Below, in pieces: positions 1-7,826 of a DNA stretch of 64,000 nucleotides; the first letter of the stretch is position 1; every line of letters begins with the position of its first letter. Made by a program: the position numbers and the translations under genes. The notes beneath the pieces are model-generated. The model searched no databases, was not told the DNA's origin, and saw only the letters and a list, made by a program, of their open reading frames with translations. Origin of the DNA: Thermatribacter velox (lineage in GTDB: Bacteria; Atribacterota; Atribacteria; Atribacterales; Thermatribacteraceae); the NCBI RefSeq assembly GCF_038396615.1, contig NZ_CP121689.1, positions 818,001 through 882,000 on the forward strand, given 5' to 3'.

Positions 1-60
1 ACTTACGGTAATCTTTCGGAAGGAAGAATCCGGGAGATACTGGCTCTTTACCGTCAGTGA
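1..60 (+). CDS. NAD-linked hydrogenase 24-kDa subunit (NuoE/HydC-like), 3' end only
   Basis: Frame 1 is open from the window edge to a TGA at 58-60 and encodes the last 19 residues, TYGNLSEGRIREILALYRQ. This matches the usual C-terminus of NuoE/HydC thioredoxin-like [2Fe-2S] subunits, which end in a G-N-L-x-P/E-x-x-x-x-I-L-x-x-Y/L pattern. The stop lies 6 bases before the ATG of the 51-kDa-like subunit, the standard order in electron-bifurcating hydrogenase operons. The rest of the gene is outside the window, so the identification rests on this short tail plus context. Confidence 0.7.
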   Translation, partial: TYGNLSEGRIREILALYRQ

Positions 61-66
61 AGGGGG

Positions 67-1707
67 ATGAGTATGCTTTACAGGGCGCATGTGCTTGTGG
101 AAGTAAGCAGCAATTCTGTACCCCTGGGGGCTTTGCAGATTAAAGAGCTTTTCTCTGCAGAGATCAAAAGACGAGGTCTTTCGCAAGAAGTACAGGTGTT
201 GGAGACTGGGAGTTTGGGGAGTGAAATACCTTCGCCTTTTGTAGTAATATATCCCGACAACGTCATCTACGCTCCGGTTCACCCCCAGGATGTTCCAAGA
301 ATAGTTGAAGAACATCTGCTTAAAGGTCGCGTGGTAGAGGAACTGCGCTTTAAAACGCCTTCCTCTGGTGGTGTTGGTGAGCTGGTATCAACTTTTCCGC
401 TTCAAAAAGAGCGGAGGGTGGTCTTGCGCAACAGTGGTTTTATAGACCCTAATAACATAGAAGATTACATTGCCCGTGACGGGTATCAGGCTCTGGCCAA
501 GGTGCTCTCTTCGATGAAACCCCTGGATGTGATAGAGGAGGTAAAGGCTTCAGGTCTTTTGGGCCGTGGTGGAGCAGGTTTTCCGACCGGGCTGAAGTGG
601 GAATTTACCTACAAAGCTCCTGGCGAGGAAAAATTTGTGGTATGCAATGCGGACGAGGGAGAACCAGGTACCTTTAAGGACAGATTAATCCTTGAGGGCG
701 ATCCGCATTCCATTATCGAGGCAATGACCATAGCGGGCTATGCGGTTGGAGCTTCGAAAGGGTACATATATGTACGCGCAGAGTATCCTCAAAGCATTGC
801 ACATCTGGAGAAAGCCATTAACCAGGCTCGAGAATATGGCCTTTTGGGAAAGGACATCCTGGGTTCAGGCTTTAGTTTTGATATTAAAATTCGCAAAGGA
901 GCTGGTGCTTACGTTTGCGGGGAAGAGACAGCACTTCTTAATTCTATAGAGGGCGGGAGAGGTGAACCCCGCATCAAACCTCCTTATCCTCCCCAGAAGG
1001 GCTTGTGGGGTAAACCTACTGTTATCAATAATGTAGAAACCTTGGCCAACATACCCCCTATAATTCTCAATGGTGCGAAATGGTTTAAAAACATTGGTAC
1101 TCCTACTTGTCCCGGCACCAAGGTGTTTACTCTCACCGGTAATATTGTTAATGCAGGGCTTATAGAAGTGCCTATGGGCATTACTCTGCGAGAGCTGATT
1201 TTTGAAATTGGAGGAGGTATTCCCGGAGGACGTGGTCTTAAGCTGGTGCAAACTGGGGGACCTTCGGGTGGAACCATGACACCGGAACTTCTGGATGTAC
1301 CTATGGCTTTCGATACGCTTCCCAAATACAATTCCGCTCTGGGTTCAGGAGCACTCACGGTTATCGATGATAGCCATTGCATCGTTGACGTAGTAAAGAG
1401 CTTTGCAGAGTTTTTCTTACACGAGTCTTGTGGTAAGTGTACGCCTTGTCGTATCGGTAATAAGCGAATTGTCGAAATACTGGAAAATATCGAGAGGGGT
1501 AAGGGAACCAGAGAAAGCCTTGTCTTGCTGAAAGCGCTGGGAGAGAATATGAAAGCTACCGCTTTCTGTGGACTGGGGCAGGCAGCACCCAATCCTTTGT
1601 TGCGCTGTCTTCAGGTTTTCGAAGAGGAATTTGCCGCTCATGTTGAGGGCAAAACTTGTCCGGTGGGCGTTTGTAAGCTTGAGAAAAAAATGGTTTATGC
1701 CAAATAG
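67..1707 (+). CDS. hydB: NAD-linked [FeFe] hydrogenase flavoprotein subunit HydB (NuoF-like), shortened
   Basis: 546-residue diaphorase subunit that carries FMN and binds NAD(H), passing electrons between NAD and HydA. The NuoF core is intact: the glycine-rich FMN/NAD loop (GRGGAGFPTGLKW, about residues 165-178), CNADEGEPGTF (about 192-202), an SLBB region, and the ESCGKCTPCR...C [4Fe-4S] site (Cys about 455, 458, 461, 500). Two things are odd. The N-terminal thioredoxin-like region (about 1-95) has kept its fold signature up to DVPRIVEEHLLKGRVVE, but the four [2Fe-2S] cysteines are absent. The chain also stops right after CPVGVCK, so the two-[4Fe-4S] ferredoxin domain found in many HydB proteins is missing. 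ATG follows a GGGGG ribosome site. HydA follows directly. Confidence 0.93.
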   Translation: MSMLYRAHVLVEVSSNSVPLGALQIKELFSAEIKRRGLSQEVQVLETGSLGSEIPSPFVVIYPDNVIYAPVHPQDVPRIVEEHLLKGRVVEELRFKTPSSGGVGELVSTFPLQKERRVVLRNSGFIDPNNIEDYIARDGYQALAKVLSSMKPLDVIEEVKASGLLGRGGAGFPTGLKWEFTYKAPGEEKFVVCNADEGEPGTFKDRLILEGDPHSIIEAMTIAGYAVGASKGYIYVRAEYPQSIAHLEKAINQAREYGLLGKDILGSGFSFDIKIRKGAGAYVCGEETALLNSIEGGRGEPRIKPPYPPQKGLWGKPTVINNVETLANIPPIILNGAKWFKNIGTPTCPGTKVFTLTGNIVNAGLIEVPMGITLRELIFEIGGGIPGGRGLKLVQTGGPSGGTMTPELLDVPMAFDTLPKYNSALGSGALTVIDDSHCIVDVVKSFAEFFLHESCGKCTPCRIGNKRIVEILENIERGKGTRESLVLLKALGENMKATAFCGLGQAAPNPLLRCLQVFEEEFAAHVEGKTCPVGVCKLEKKMVYAK

Positions 1708-1734
1708 AAATTGATTGGAGGAGTGAGGAGATCG

Positions 1735-3501
1735 ATGGCTAAAGTTGTTGAGGGAGCGAAAAAGATCGAAATGGGTGAAAAACTGGTTACCATTTTTATT
1801 GATGGCAGAGAAGTTCAAGTTCCTGATGGTGTTACCATACTTGAAGCCTGTAAGATGGAGAAAATCCACATCCCTACTCTTTGCTATATGGAGGGATTGA
1901 GTAGCTGGGGTGGCTGTCGGATTTGCGTGGTTGAAGTGGAGGGCCAACCCAATCTGGTGGCTTCTTGTGTTACTCCGGTTCGTGAAGGCATGAAAATCCG
2001 GACCGTTTCTAAAAAAGTTCGAGAGGCCCGGAAGACTAATCTCGAACTCTTGCTTTCCAATCATCCTCTGGATTGCCAGCTCTGTGACCGCAATGGTTCC
2101 TGTGAGCTTCAGGAACTGGCCTATGAATTTGGAGTACGGGAAATCCGTTTTCAGGGTGAGCGAAAAACTTACGAAGTAGACCAGAGCAGTCCTTCGGTAA
2201 AGAGAGATGCTAACCGTTGTATTCTTTGTGGTCGCTGTGTCCGTACCTGTGCCGAGGTGCAAACGGTTTTTGCAATTGATTTTGCCAACCGAAGCTTTGA
2301 CACTATTATCAGTCCCTCTTTAGGATTGCCCCTTGGACAGAGTGTATGCGTTAACTGTGGTCAGTGTATACTTTCCTGTCCTACTGGTGCTCTGTCTGAA
2401 GTCAGCCACATTGAAATGGTTTGGGATGCCATTGAAGACCCGGACAAATTTGTTATTTTGCAGACTGCTCCGGCAATACGAGTGAGCATTGGGGAACCTT
2501 TTGGTTTGCCACCAGGTACAGTTTCCACTGGTAAAATGGTGGCTGCTTTCAGGAGGCTTGGATTTGACAAAGTTTTTGATACCAACTTTGCGGCTGATTT
2601 GACCATAATCGAAGAGGGAACCGAGTTTATCAACCGCTTCAAAAAGGGTGGCAAACTTCCCTTGATAACCTCCTGTAGCCCGGGCTGGATTAAGTTTATG
2701 GAGCATTTCTATCCCGACCTCATGGAGAATGTCTCTACCTGCAAATCGCCGCAACAAATGTTTGGAGCTGTAGCCAAGACCTATTACGCCCAGAAGCTGG
2801 GTATCGACCCCAACAACATGGTGGTTGTTTCCATCATGCCCTGCACAGCCAAAAAATTTGAATGTCAGCGTGATGAAATGAGGTCCAGCGGTTGCCAGGA
2901 TGTAGATTACTCACTGACTACCAGGGAAGCAGCACGCATGCTAAAAGAAAAAGGCATTGATTTGAAAGAAATGCCTGAAGAGGATTTCGATGACCCGCTG
3001 GGTATATCCACTGGGGCTGCTGCAGTTTTCGGTGCCACAGGAGGCGTTATGGAGGCAGCGCTGCGCTCGGTTTATGAAATTCTCACTGGTAAAACTCTGG
3101 GTAAAATTGATTTCTATGACGTGCGTGGAATAGAGGGCGTTAAAGAGGCCACGGTTAACATTGATGGAACCGCGGTTAATGTAGCAGTGGCTCATGGCCT
3201 GGGTAATGCACGCAAACTTCTGGACCGAGTGCGCTCGGGAGAAGCAAACTACCACTTTATTGAGATAATGGCTTGTCCTGGAGGGTGTATTGGTGGTGGT
3301 GGTCAGCCTATTCCCACTAACCTTGAAATACGGATGAGACGCATTGAAGCCATTTATGAGGTAGACCGTAAGCTCCCCCTGCGCAAGTCTCACGAAAATC
3401 CGGCTGTTAAGCAGCTTTATGAGGAGTTTTTGGGCGAGCCTAACGGAGAAAAAGCGCATCATCTCTTGCATACTCACTATGTGCCTCGAGAGAAAATGTA
3501 A
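1735..3501 (+). CDS. hydA: [FeFe] hydrogenase catalytic subunit HydA
   Basis: 588-residue iron-only hydrogenase that makes or consumes H2 at the H-cluster. Domains in order: [2Fe-2S] (Cys about 50, 61, 64, 78); NuoG-like His-Cys3 [4Fe-4S] site (NHPLDCQLCDRNGSC, about 107-121); two ferredoxin [4Fe-4S] motifs (CILCGRCVRTC and CVNCGQCILSC); the H-cluster motifs TSCSPGW (about 312), MPCTAKKFE (about 368) and ACPGGCIGGGGQP (about 512); and a C-terminal small-subunit-like segment. The second Cys of the textbook TSCCPxW motif is Ser here. A TTG at 1711 is in frame, but GGAGGAGTGAGGAG sits just before the ATG at 1735, so I use that start. It is the last gene of the operon and is followed by a terminator. 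Maturase HydG is at 32-33.6 kb. Confidence 0.96.
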   Translation: MAKVVEGAKKIEMGEKLVTIFIDGREVQVPDGVTILEACKMEKIHIPTLCYMEGLSSWGGCRICVVEVEGQPNLVASCVTPVREGMKIRTVSKKVREARKTNLELLLSNHPLDCQLCDRNGSCELQELAYEFGVREIRFQGERKTYEVDQSSPSVKRDANRCILCGRCVRTCAEVQTVFAIDFANRSFDTIISPSLGLPLGQSVCVNCGQCILSCPTGALSEVSHIEMVWDAIEDPDKFVILQTAPAIRVSIGEPFGLPPGTVSTGKMVAAFRRLGFDKVFDTNFAADLTIIEEGTEFINRFKKGGKLPLITSCSPGWIKFMEHFYPDLMENVSTCKSPQQMFGAVAKTYYAQKLGIDPNNMVVVSIMPCTAKKFECQRDEMRSSGCQDVDYSLTTREAARMLKEKGIDLKEMPEEDFDDPLGISTGAAAVFGATGGVMEAALRSVYEILTGKTLGKIDFYDVRGIEGVKEATVNIDGTAVNVAVAHGLGNARKLLDRVRSGEANYHFIEIMACPGGCIGGGGQPIPTNLEIRMRRIEAIYEVDRKLPLRKSHENPAVKQLYEEFLGEPNGEKAHHLLHTHYVPREKM

Positions 3502-3515
3502 ACCGGATTTTGTTG

Positions 3516-3539
3516 GCCCCCTTAATGGGGGCTTTTTTT
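3516..3539 (+). terminator. Rho-independent terminator of the hydrogenase operon
   Basis: GCCCC-C/TTAAT/G-GGGGC hairpin at 3516-3532 followed by seven T residues, 14 bases after the hydA stop. Confidence 0.9.
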
Positions 3540-3546
3540 ATTTCCA

Positions 3547-3966
3547 ATGAACTCCCAGAAGCTGATACTGGCAATCGATCCTGGCCGAGAAAAAATCGGT
3601 GTGGCCATTCTTGACTTGGATGGTAACGTCCTATTCAGAGCTATTATGTCCTTTTCTGAGCTTACCTCCTGGTATGATAAAATAAATTCGGAGTGCAAAT
3701 TTTTCAGAGTTGCTGTCGGTGATGGTACTGGGAAAGAGCAGATCGTTGGTTTTCTCGAACAACGAACAATTTCCTATACACTCGTTGACGAAAGAGGGAG
3801 TAGCGAAGAAGCGAGAAAGCTCTATTTTCGTGAACATCCTCCTCGGGGGTGGCGCAGGCTTATTCCTCGTTCTTTACTCTTTCCTGAAAGGAGTTTTGAT
3901 GATTGGCAAGCTGTGGTTATTGGACGTAGGTTTCTTGAGCTAATTCAGAGGGAGGAGAATTTATGA
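3547..3966 (+). CDS. YqgF/RuvX-like RNase H-fold protein
   Basis: 139-residue protein with the N-terminal IDPGREKIGVA motif typical of the RuvC/YqgF RNase-H-like fold, a central VDERGSS segment and a C-terminal SFDDWQA acidic motif. These occupy the positions of the conserved acidic residues of pre-16S rRNA-processing nuclease or Holliday-junction-resolvase-like proteins. It is a divergent member rather than the canonical ruvX product, so the substrate is not clear. The ATG lies just after the hydA terminator. Its end overlaps the next gene by 4 bases, so it probably leads the following operon. Confidence 0.7.
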   Translation: MNSQKLILAIDPGREKIGVAILDLDGNVLFRAIMSFSELTSWYDKINSECKFFRVAVGDGTGKEQIVGFLEQRTISYTLVDERGSSEEARKLYFREHPPRGWRRLIPRSLLFPERSFDDWQAVVIGRRFLELIQREENL

Positions 3967-4520
3967 ATGCCCATTGTCCCAGAAACCACAAATTTGGAAA
4001 AGACATTACAGATCTTGCCTATCGCTCAATTGCTTATTTCTTAGAAAAAGGGTCAATTATGCCTCTTCCCCGAGACATTCATCCTGCTCTGTTGACCGAA
4101 AGAAAAGGAGCCTTTGTTTCCCTTAAGAAAAAGGGCAGACTGCGGGGATGTATAGGGACTTTTGTCCCTCAACGAGAGAACCTGGCTCTGGAAGTTATTC
4201 ACAATGCGGTGGGAGCTGCTTTTGAAGACCCACGCTTTCCTCCGGTAGCGCCTGAAGAACTTGAGTTGCTGGATATCTCCGTTGATGTCCTATCCCCTCC
4301 TGAGCCAGTGGAAAGCTTAGAGGAACTGGACCCTCGCAAGTATGGGGTTATCGTGGAAAGCGGTTTTAGAAAAGGGTTGTTGTTGCCGGATATAGAGGGT
4401 GTTGACACCGTTGAGGAGCAAATTAGGATTGCCAGGGCTAAAGCTGGTATCGCACCTTATGAGCCGGTTAAAATTTATCGTTTTACGGTAGAAAGGTTTT
4501 TCAGAAAAGACTATCTATGA
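3963..4520 (+). CDS. AmmeMemoRadiSam system protein A (AMMECR1 domain)
   Basis: 185-residue AMMECR1-domain protein. The diagnostic LRGCIGTF motif is at about residues 60-67, and the AFEDPRFPPV and ISVDVLSPPEPV strings follow as in the family. AMMECR1 proteins pair with a MEMO-like dioxygenase-fold protein and a radical-SAM enzyme in the AmmeMemoRadiSam system, whose reaction is unknown. Here it overlaps the radical-SAM gene by 4 bases, but no MEMO gene lies beside them. It overlaps the YqgF-like gene by the same ATGA type of junction, which suggests translational coupling. Confidence 0.9.
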   Translation: MNAHCPRNHKFGKDITDLAYRSIAYFLEKGSIMPLPRDIHPALLTERKGAFVSLKKKGRLRGCIGTFVPQRENLALEVIHNAVGAAFEDPRFPPVAPEELELLDISVDVLSPPEPVESLEELDPRKYGVIVESGFRKGLLLPDIEGVDTVEEQIRIARAKAGIAPYEPVKIYRFTVERFFRKDYL

Positions 4521-5518
4521 GAGAAGCTCGCTTTTTTGAAAAGCTTGAAAATAAACGAGTGCGCTGTTTGCTCTGTCCCCATCACTGTTTCATTGATGAA
4601 GGGAAAAGGGGTAATTGCCGGGTCAGGGAGAACCATGAAGGCGTGCTTTTTGTTCTTACTTACGGTAAGGTTGCTTCGTTGGCCATGGATCCAATAGAGA
4701 AAAAACCCTTATACCATTTTTTACCGGGTGCTTCCATCCTTTCTTTGGGAAGCGTAGGATGCAATCTGCACTGTTTATTTTGCCAAAATTGGGAGATATC
4801 GCAGAGTTCTGTAGCAGACTTTCCCCTTAGGGAACTTCCGCCTCAAAAGGTTGTCGAGCTTGCCTTGAGATATAGCTCGGTGGGCATTGCGTATACCTAT
4901 AACGAACCTTTCGTTTTTTGGGAATATGTTTTTGATACCGCTTATTTAGCCAAGAAAGAGGACTTGGTCAACGTCTTGGTAACCAATGGATATGTTGAAG
5001 AACAACCCCTTGAAGAAATTTTGCCTCTAATTGATGCCATGAATGTAGACCTTAAATCTTTTGATGAAAATTTCTACCAAAGGATTTGTGGAGGGAAGCT
5101 GGAGCCAGTACTCAGAACCATAGAGCGTGCTTATCGGAGCGGAGTGCATGTTGAAATCACCCACCTTCTGATTGGTGGCTTGAACGATGATTTTGCATCT
5201 TTTGAAAAGATGATACAATGGATTTATGAGCTGAGTCCTGACCTACCGTTGCACATTTCTCGTTATTTTCCTGCTTACCAGCTTGATTTGCCTCCTACAT
5301 CAGTAGAGTTATTGCAGAAAGCTTATGAAATCGCTTCCCAGAAACTTCGTTATGTTTATCTGGGAAACGTAGTTGAGGACCGGACTTCTACCACTTACTG
5401 TCCTTCTTGCGGGAATGCGGTTATAAAAAGAAGCGGTTATAGAGTTCGCTGTGAGGGTCTTAAGGGGAATTGCTGTGCATTTTGCGGGCAGCCTCTTCCT
5501 GTTGTAGTTCGGCGATGA
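4517..5518 (+). CDS. AmmeMemoRadiSam system radical SAM enzyme
   Basis: 333-residue radical-SAM protein of the PflA-like type. The [4Fe-4S]-SAM motif is GCNLHCLFCQNW (CxxxCxxC) at about residues 86-93. An N-terminal cysteine cluster (CLLCPHHCFIDEGKRGNC) is typical of this AmmeMemoRadiSam enzyme, and the C-terminus has a CPSCG...CCAFCG zinc-ribbon-like tail. It likely acts on the same unknown substrate as the adjacent AMMECR1 protein. The chain is full length. Its stop overlaps the apbE start. Confidence 0.92.
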   Translation: MREARFFEKLENKRVRCLLCPHHCFIDEGKRGNCRVRENHEGVLFVLTYGKVASLAMDPIEKKPLYHFLPGASILSLGSVGCNLHCLFCQNWEISQSSVADFPLRELPPQKVVELALRYSSVGIAYTYNEPFVFWEYVFDTAYLAKKEDLVNVLVTNGYVEEQPLEEILPLIDAMNVDLKSFDENFYQRICGGKLEPVLRTIERAYRSGVHVEITHLLIGGLNDDFASFEKMIQWIYELSPDLPLHISRYFPAYQLDLPPTSVELLQKAYEIASQKLRYVYLGNVVEDRTSTTYCPSCGNAVIKRSGYRVRCEGLKGNCCAFCGQPLPVVVRR

Positions 5519-6543
5519 ATTTTAAGGTTGTAACCTGGTTACTGGCTTTCCCTTTGCTGATGGTTGCTCTGATTTTTGCTTTTTGGAAGGCGAGGGGATT
5601 TTCCTTAGAGTCTTTTTATCTTACCGGGTTTGATTCATTCATCGAGATCAGAGTCGAAGCTCACGAGCTTAGTAAACTCAGGCCTGAAGTCGAAAAGCTG
5701 GTTAGTGAGCTCGATAGGAAATGGAATCGTTTTGCTCCGGAGAGCGAGATTTACCTCTTGAATAATGCCCGGCGAAGGGTCAAGCTTTCTCCTGATACCA
5801 TTTCCGTTTTGCAGGAAGCTCTGATTTTACAGCAAAAAACGGGAGGGTATTTTAACCCCTTTATGGCGTCTTTGGTAGATGCCTGGGGATTTTCTGGTGA
5901 TAAGCCGTCAGTTCCAGACGAAAGCACGGTACGGAAACTTGTTCTGGATGTTCAAAAATCCAGTTTGGTCATTGACCCCGAAAACGGCGAAGCCCAGCTC
6001 CTGGGTTCAGGCAGTGTTGACCTGGGGGGTATTGGCAAGGGATATCTCGCCGATAAGATATCCTCCCTTTTTCGCAAAATGAGAATTTCGACCTTTTTAA
6101 TCAATGCAGGAGGTACCGTCTTGGTCAGTGGAAGGGAGTTTCGTATTGGAATCAAAGACCCTCGTGGAGAAGGTATCATTGGGAGTATAAGCTTGAAGGA
6201 AGGAGCGGTGGCGACTTCTGGGGATTATTTTCGCTTTTTCATTGCCGATGGAAAAAGATATTTTCACATCTTGAACCCTTTTAGCGGCTTTCCCTGCAGA
6301 GACTTTCAGAGCGTAACGGTGGTTTCCAGGGAAGCTGCTTTAAGCGATGCTCTGGCTACTGCTTTAATGGCGGGTGGCAGAGAAGCGCTTTCTGTGATTG
6401 TCCAGAGTTTCCCGGCAATCGGGATATGCATTGTTGATGCCGAAGGTAAAGTGTTAATTACTCCCAATATGCTCAGTGAGTTTAAATTCAAGGTTACAAA
6501 GGAAATCAACTATTATTTGTTAAAGGCGGACCCGCGCTTATGA
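5515..6543 (+). CDS. apbE: FAD:protein FMN transferase (ApbE family)
   Basis: 342-residue ApbE-like protein that would attach FMN covalently to Thr/Ser of target flavoproteins outside the cytoplasmic membrane. Visible are one N-terminal membrane segment (about 5-24, no lipobox Cys), WNRFAPESEIYLLN, the SVDLGGIGKGYLADK motif (about 177-191), GDYFRFF, and the C-terminal DALATALMAGG segment that carries Mg/FAD ligands. The longer open frame starts upstream inside the radical-SAM gene. The ATG at 5515, overlapping that gene's TGA, places the membrane segment at the N-terminus and is preferred. No obvious flavinylation target (such as Rnf or Nqr) is nearby. Confidence 0.87.
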   Translation: MNFKVVTWLLAFPLLMVALIFAFWKARGFSLESFYLTGFDSFIEIRVEAHELSKLRPEVEKLVSELDRKWNRFAPESEIYLLNNARRRVKLSPDTISVLQEALILQQKTGGYFNPFMASLVDAWGFSGDKPSVPDESTVRKLVLDVQKSSLVIDPENGEAQLLGSGSVDLGGIGKGYLADKISSLFRKMRISTFLINAGGTVLVSGREFRIGIKDPRGEGIIGSISLKEGAVATSGDYFRFFIADGKRYFHILNPFSGFPCRDFQSVTVVSREAALSDALATALMAGGREALSVIVQSFPAIGICIVDAEGKVLITPNMLSEFKFKVTKEINYYLLKADPRL

Positions 6544-7337
6544 GAAAGGTATATATTGTGGGAGCCGTGATTGCTGTTATTTCTTTTCAATTTTTCGTTT
6601 TTTCGGTTTTGAGGGGTGGTATTCCCTTTGTTGAGGAATGGCGGGTGGTTAGCAAGGGTTTTTATCAGGGTGGTATGGTGGTCAAAAGGTCTTTTTTAAA
6701 CGTTTGTACATACTTTGCTTCAAAACGGATGCTTCTTGAGGAAAACCAGCGACTCAAAATGGAAGTAGGCATCCTGGAAAATGAGAATTCCCTGTTGCGG
6801 GAAAGGATTCAAAAACTTGAAGCGGCGGTTGAAGCTCAGGAAATCGAAAAGGAAGTACCTTTTGAAATTGTGCCTGCTCAAGTAATTGGAAGCAGCCCTG
6901 AAGAGTGGTTAGGGATTCTGGTTATCGATGTGGGAGAGAAACAGGGAATCAGAAAAGGTTTACCGGTGGTTACCTACCAGGGGCTGGTTGGGCGAGTGGA
7001 AAAAGTGTATCGCAGTTATGCTGTGGTCAGGACGATTCTGAGCTCCTCGTTTACGGCAGGTGTGCTGGTGCAGCGGACCAGAGATATTGGGATGGTGGTT
7101 GGTAGCGGTGACGGTTTGTGCAGTGTTGAGTACATTCTCCGAGGTGCTGGAGTGCAAAAAGGCGACCTGGTGGTAACCTCAGGCATAAGTGAGGGGATGC
7201 CAAGAGGTATAGTGGTAGGAAAAGTGGAAGAAGTGGTAGAAAAACCGGGTCAGCTTTTTAAGGAAATAATTCTGCGTCCCAGCTGTGATTTTGATTTCCT
7301 CAGCAGGGTCTTTGTGGTTGTAGGCGAGAAGGGTTGA
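6540..7337 (+). CDS. mreC: Rod-shape-determining protein MreC
   Basis: 265-residue MreC. N-terminal membrane anchor (about 4-24), a coiled coil rich in Glu/Leu (about 58-105), then the beta-sandwich MreC core with conserved GxxG segments (GEKQGIRKGLPVVTYQGLVGRV). It acts as periplasmic scaffold of the elongation complex. It overlaps apbE by 4 bases and is followed 6 bases later by mreD. No mreB is adjacent, so the actin homologue must be encoded elsewhere. Confidence 0.94.
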   Translation: MRKVYIVGAVIAVISFQFFVFSVLRGGIPFVEEWRVVSKGFYQGGMVVKRSFLNVCTYFASKRMLLEENQRLKMEVGILENENSLLRERIQKLEAAVEAQEIEKEVPFEIVPAQVIGSSPEEWLGILVIDVGEKQGIRKGLPVVTYQGLVGRVEKVYRSYAVVRTILSSSFTAGVLVQRTRDIGMVVGSGDGLCSVEYILRGAGVQKGDLVVTSGISEGMPRGIVVGKVEEVVEKPGQLFKEIILRPSCDFDFLSRVFVVVGEKG

Positions 7338-7343
7338 AACGTT

Positions 7344-7823
7344 GTGAAACTGGCACGAAAGCATGCTCATCTTTTGGCTGGAATTTTGACACTTCAAATC
7401 CTGCTTTTTTTGTTTTCGAGTTCCTGGGGAGAAATTTTCCGAAATTTCTCGCTACTTCCTTTGCTGGTTATACTTTGTGCGCTGAAACAAAACTGGTTGG
7501 GCCTGGGTATTTGTATTCTGTCTGGCTTTTTACTGGATATTTTTTCTTTTGCTACTTTTGGAAGCTTTCTCTTTAAGTCCGCCTTCCTTTTTTTTGTAAC
7601 CGGTCTCTGGTTAGAGTTTTTTTCTGGTTTGTCGCTTTATGTGCTTTTGACTCTTCTGGTGTTTATCGAAGTATTTCTTAACCGGTTTGCCGTTTTTCTT
7701 CTGACCTGGGGTAAAGAATCGCTTTTTCAGCATTTTCCACTATTAACATTTATTCTTAATCTGGCTGTTGGGTATTTGCTCATTTTTCTTGTCGTGGGAA
7801 ACTCAGGTCCTGAGGAGCGTTAA
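7344..7823 (+). CDS. mreD: Rod-shape-determining protein MreD
   Basis: 159-residue, very hydrophobic protein with about five membrane segments and few charges, in the canonical position between mreC and mrdA. MreD primary sequence is poorly conserved, so the call rests on size, topology and synteny. The start is GTG at 7344. The stop is three bases before the PBP2 ATG. Confidence 0.85.
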   Translation: MKLARKHAHLLAGILTLQILLFLFSSSWGEIFRNFSLLPLLVILCALKQNWLGLGICILSGFLLDIFSFATFGSFLFKSAFLFFVTGLWLEFFSGLSLYVLLTLLVFIEVFLNRFAVFLLTWGKESLFQHFPLLTFILNLAVGYLLIFLVVGNSGPEER

Positions 7824-7826
7824 AAA

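Noticed and set aside
984-2262. Long minus-strand frames (202 and 281 codons) opposite hydB/hydA
   Set aside because: They are antisense to well-identified hydrogenase genes and have no recognisable motifs or ribosome sites.
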